In this document: positions 12,466-14,441 of the stretch, piece by piece
Layout of the letters: the number at the start of each line of letters is the position of its first letter
Position numbering within the stretch: position 1 is the stretch's first letter
Assembly (NCBI GenBank): GCA_013696425.1
Contig: JACCYP010000090.1
Location: forward strand, 1 to 14,441
Reading direction: 5' to 3'
DNA: 14,441 nt
Source of the DNA: Thermoleophilaceae bacterium
GTDB lineage: Bacteria; Actinomycetota; Thermoleophilia; Solirubrobacterales; Thermoleophilaceae
Translations under genes and position numbers: made by a program
Notes under the pieces: generated by a model
Database searches by the model: none
Told to the model about the DNA's origin: nothing
What the model saw: only the letters and a program-made list of their open reading frames with translations

Positions 12466-13757
12466 GCCAAGGTCCCTTCATCTCGAACAGCCGCCGCCAT
12501 CGCCGTCCGCGCTGGCCGCTCATGCTGCTCATCGTGCTCGTGCTCGGGGCACTCGCCGCGGGCGGCGCCTACTTGATCCTCGGCAAGAGCCCCGATGACG
12601 TGTCCAACGAGGACGTCGAGTTCCAGGACGACGAGAAGCAGGAGGAGGTGTCGAAGAAGCCCGTGTTCGCCTGGCCGACCCTCGGCTACACCCCCACGCG
12701 CACCCGCTACCTGAACCGCGAGCTGCAGTACCCACTCACGCGATCGTGGAGCTTCGGCGGCTCGGTGCTGATCGAGTTTCCGCCCGTGCTCGCCGACCGG
12801 CGGCTCTTCTTCGTCAAGAACAACGGCGAGGCCTACTCGCTATCGGCCCCCTCCGGCAGGGTCCTGTGGCGCAAGCGCATCGGCCGCCTCGGCGCCGCCT
12901 CGCCCACGTGGCACAAGGGCCGCGTCTACCTCACCTCGCTCGATCCGGGCCAGGTGCTCTCGATGGACGCGAAGACCGCTCGGGTACGGTGGCGCAAGCG
13001 CCTGCCCTCGCGCTCGGAGTCCTCGCCGCTGGTGGTCGGCAACCGCGTCTTCCTCGGGAGCGAGGACGGCACGGTGTACGCGCTGAACGCGAAGAGCGGG
13101 CGCACGCTGTGGACCTACAAGGCGGCCGGCGCGGTGAAGTCCGCGCTCGCCTACTCGGGCGGCAAGCTGTACTTCGGCGACTACGGCGACCAGTTCCAGG
13201 CCATCCGCGCTAAGACCGGCAAGAAGATCTGGTCGAAGGGCGGCATCGGCCGCTCGCTTGGGCGCGGAGGGCGCTTCTACTCCTCCCCGGCGATCGCCTT
13301 CGGGCGCGTGTACGTGGGCAACTACGACGGCCGCGTCTACTCATTCTCGGCCGGCAGCGGCGAGATCGCGTGGACCCGCGAGACCGGCGGTTACGTGCTG
13401 GGCGGGCCGGCTGTGGCGAACGTGCCGGGCACGCGCCCGACCGTGTACATCGGCTCCTCGAGCGGGCGCTTCTTCGCCATGGACGCACGCACCGGGCGCA
13501 CCCGCTGGTCGAAGGAATTCGGGGGGCGCATCCTCGGCTCGGCGTCGGTGATCGAGGACGTCGTGTACTTCTCGAACATCGACAAGAAGTCGACGCTCGG
13601 CCTCTCCGCGAAGGACGGGCGCCGGCGCTTCTCCTTCGGCCGCGGCGGCTACACGCCGGTCATCTCCGACGGCCGCCGGCTGTTCCTCACGGGCTACTCG
13701 TCGGTGTATGCGTTCGAGGGGAAAGAGGTTCGGACGGCGAAGCGGAAGTCCCGCTAG
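12462..13757 (+). CDS. Membrane-anchored PQQ-like beta-propeller protein
   Basis: The protein has 431 residues. Positive residues (11-18) precede a transmembrane helix at about 19-41, so the rest should lie outside the membrane. An acidic linker (44-66) leads to a propeller built of repeats of about 40 residues: S-G-R-V-L-W-R-K, K-T-A-R-V-R-W-R-K, S-G-R-T-L-W-T-Y, T-G-K-K-I-W-S-K, S-G-E-I-A-W-T-R, T-G-R-T-R-W-S-K and D-G-R-R-R-F-S-F. The G-x-x-x-W pattern and the intervening G-x-V-Y-A-L-N/D-A strands are those of PQQ_2/PQQ_3 repeats, seen in BamB and PQQ dehydrogenases. No dehydrogenase cofactor residues or N-terminal haem domain are seen, so a scaffold or binding role is more likely than PQQ catalysis. 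It is coupled to the GT2 gene, and its last 71 bp overlap the convergent O-antigen ligase-like gene. Confidence 0.9.
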   Translation: MSQGPFISNSRRHRRPRWPLMLLIVLVLGALAAGGAYLILGKSPDDVSNEDVEFQDDEKQEEVSKKPVFAWPTLGYTPTRTRYLNRELQYPLTRSWSFGGSVLIEFPPVLADRRLFFVKNNGEAYSLSAPSGRVLWRKRIGRLGAASPTWHKGRVYLTSLDPGQVLSMDAKTARVRWRKRLPSRSESSPLVVGNRVFLGSEDGTVYALNAKSGRTLWTYKAAGAVKSALAYSGGKLYFGDYGDQFQAIRAKTGKKIWSKGGIGRSLGRGGRFYSSPAIAFGRVYVGNYDGRVYSFSAGSGEIAWTRETGGYVLGGPAVANVPGTRPTVYIGSSSGRFFAMDARTGRTRWSKEFGGRILGSASVIEDVVYFSNIDKKSTLGLSAKDGRRRFSFGRGGYTPVISDGRRLFLTGYSSVYAFEGKEVRTAKRKSR

Positions 13758-14441
13758 CTGCGGTCGTCCCGCGAGCTGCGGTCGCCGCGATCCCGATCGA
13801 GGCGCCGATGATCGCCCACGTGAGCGGGTCCTCGAGGAAGGCGGCGTACACCCACGTATGGAACACCAGGGCCGCGAAGCAGGCGGCGAGCGCGATCCGC
13901 GCCACCGTCTCGAGCGGCGGCGGGTTGGCAGGAGCCCTCAGGCCGCCGAGCCCGCGGAAGAGCATCGCGAACGCGGTGAACAGCACCAGGGCGTAGGCGA
14001 GCAACCCGGGCACGCCCTGCTCGACCGCCACGGTCACCGGGATCGTGTGAGAGGCCGCCGAGGCCTGCTCGAAGGTGGCCTCCTCGCGGTCGCGGAAGCG
14101 CTCGTTGAACGAGCCCGAGCCGTGGCCCTGCACCGGCTTCTCAGCCCAGAGGCCGGCGCCGGCGGAGAGCAGGTCGCCGCGGCCGCTGGTGGCGCGGTCG
14201 ACGTCCCCTGAGGAGCCTAGATCGAGGTTCACGAGCCCCGGCGCGGCGAGCACGACCACGGCGCCGGCCACGGCCACCGCGCCGAGCGTGCCGAGCACCG
14301 GCTTGATCCCCCAGCGCGCCGCCGCGAGCACCGCGCACCCCACGAGCAGGGCCGCGAAGCTCGACTGGGAGAAGGTGAGCACCAGGGCGCCCCAAAGCGC
14401 CGCCAGGACGCCGGCCGCGATCCAGATCGTGCGCTTGGATG
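13687..14441 (-). CDS. O-antigen ligase/polymerase-like membrane protein, C-terminal part (cut by window edge)
   Basis: The frame stays open to the window end, with a further helix (residues encoded by 14383-14439) that shows the true start is beyond it. The visible part has L-T-F-S-Q-S-S-F-A-A-L-L-V-G, another hydrophobic helix, then the extracellular segment with S-G-R-G-D-L-L-S-A-G-A-G-L-W and the G-H-G-S-G-S-F-N-E-R-F motif. S-H-T-I-P-V-T-V-A-V-E-Q-G-V-P-G-L follows, as in Wzy_C (O-antigen ligase/polymerase) proteins, where the His and surrounding residues are functionally important. Two more helices and a hydrophilic tail of about 30 residues end the protein. It would join or polymerise lipid-linked glycan at the outer membrane face, fitting the neighbouring glycosyltransferases. 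The tail codons overlap the propeller gene on the other strand. Confidence 0.88.
   Translation of the reverse strand, partial: SKRTIWIAAGVLAALWGALVLTFSQSSFAALLVGCAVLAAARWGIKPVLGTLGAVAVAGAVVVLAAPGLVNLDLGSSGDVDRATSGRGDLLSAGAGLWAEKPVQGHGSGSFNERFRDREEATFEQASAASHTIPVTVAVEQGVPGLLAYALVLFTAFAMLFRGLGGLRAPANPPPLETVARIALAACFAALVFHTWVYAAFLEDPLTWAIIGASIGIAATAARGTTAASGTSASPSEPLSPRTHTPTSSP
13756..13784. repeat. Two copies of AGCTGCGGTCG, 18 bp period
   Basis: The 11 bp unit AGCTGCGGTCG occurs at 13756-13766 and 13774-13784. The period is six codons in the O-antigen ligase-like frame, giving a short Gly-Thr-Ala-Ser repeat in the disordered tail. The first copy begins inside the propeller stop codon. It is probably a small tandem duplication in low-constraint sequence. 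Confidence 0.6.

Overview
This is a high-GC, gene-dense bacterial segment with many 1-22 bp gene overlaps, GTG starts and few Shine-Dalgarno sites. The gene content suggests a soil actinobacterium, and the style (DUF3105 protein, CehA-type PHP protein, PQQ-like propeller, GTG starts just downstream of a TANNNT box) resembles Thermoleophilia/Solirubrobacterales. That placement is inference from gene style; no rRNA or other marker gene is present.

Layout: (1) 1-132, the tail of an IS481-like transposase cut by the window edge, meeting the 3' end of a MarR regulator gene in a shared CTAG. (2) 728-2170, an ECF sigma factor carrying its own C-terminal zinc-binding anti-sigma-like motif, a possible membrane helix and a long basic tail. 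(3) 2280-5607, three plus-strand genes: an alpha/beta-hydrolase-fold protein, a membrane-anchored DUF3105 protein and a secreted PGRP/amidase_2 protein with Ig-like repeats. (4) 5661-11536, seven minus-strand genes read from high to low coordinates: GT4 glycosyltransferase, membrane GT2, WcaJ/EpsL-type sugar-phosphate transferase, CarB-like ATP-grasp enzyme, SnoaL-like protein, a 63-codon remnant of an isoprenylcysteine methyltransferase-family gene, and a secreted PHP-domain protein. (5) 11548-13757 on the plus strand: a WbbL-like GT2 and a membrane-anchored PQQ-like beta-propeller protein, divergent from the GT4 with only 11 bp between start codons. (6) 13687-14441 on the minus strand: the C-terminal part of an O-antigen ligase/polymerase-like membrane protein whose gene overlaps the propeller gene tail to tail by 71 bp.

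The right half reads as a surface-polysaccharide locus. The sugar-phosphate transferase would load the first sugar on undecaprenyl phosphate, the three glycosyltransferases would extend it, and the O-antigen ligase-like protein would polymerise or transfer the product. The ATP-grasp enzyme is coupled to the sugar-phosphate transferase gene by a 22 bp overlap and may add an amino or carboxylic acid to a sugar or precursor; this is inference. The left half is envelope-related: a membrane-tethered sigma factor and a secreted peptidoglycan-binding or cleaving protein.

The most interesting points are the one-polypeptide sigma/anti-sigma architecture, the in-frame gutted methyltransferase gene that keeps both ends of the family and a coupled start, the repeated TANNNT-9 nt-GTG arrangement suggesting leaderless transcripts, a hydrolase with no His in the usual catalytic position, and a plus-strand terminator-like hairpin lying inside the Lys/Arg-tail codons of the convergent gene. 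No CRISPR array, tRNA, rRNA, riboswitch or defence system was recognised.
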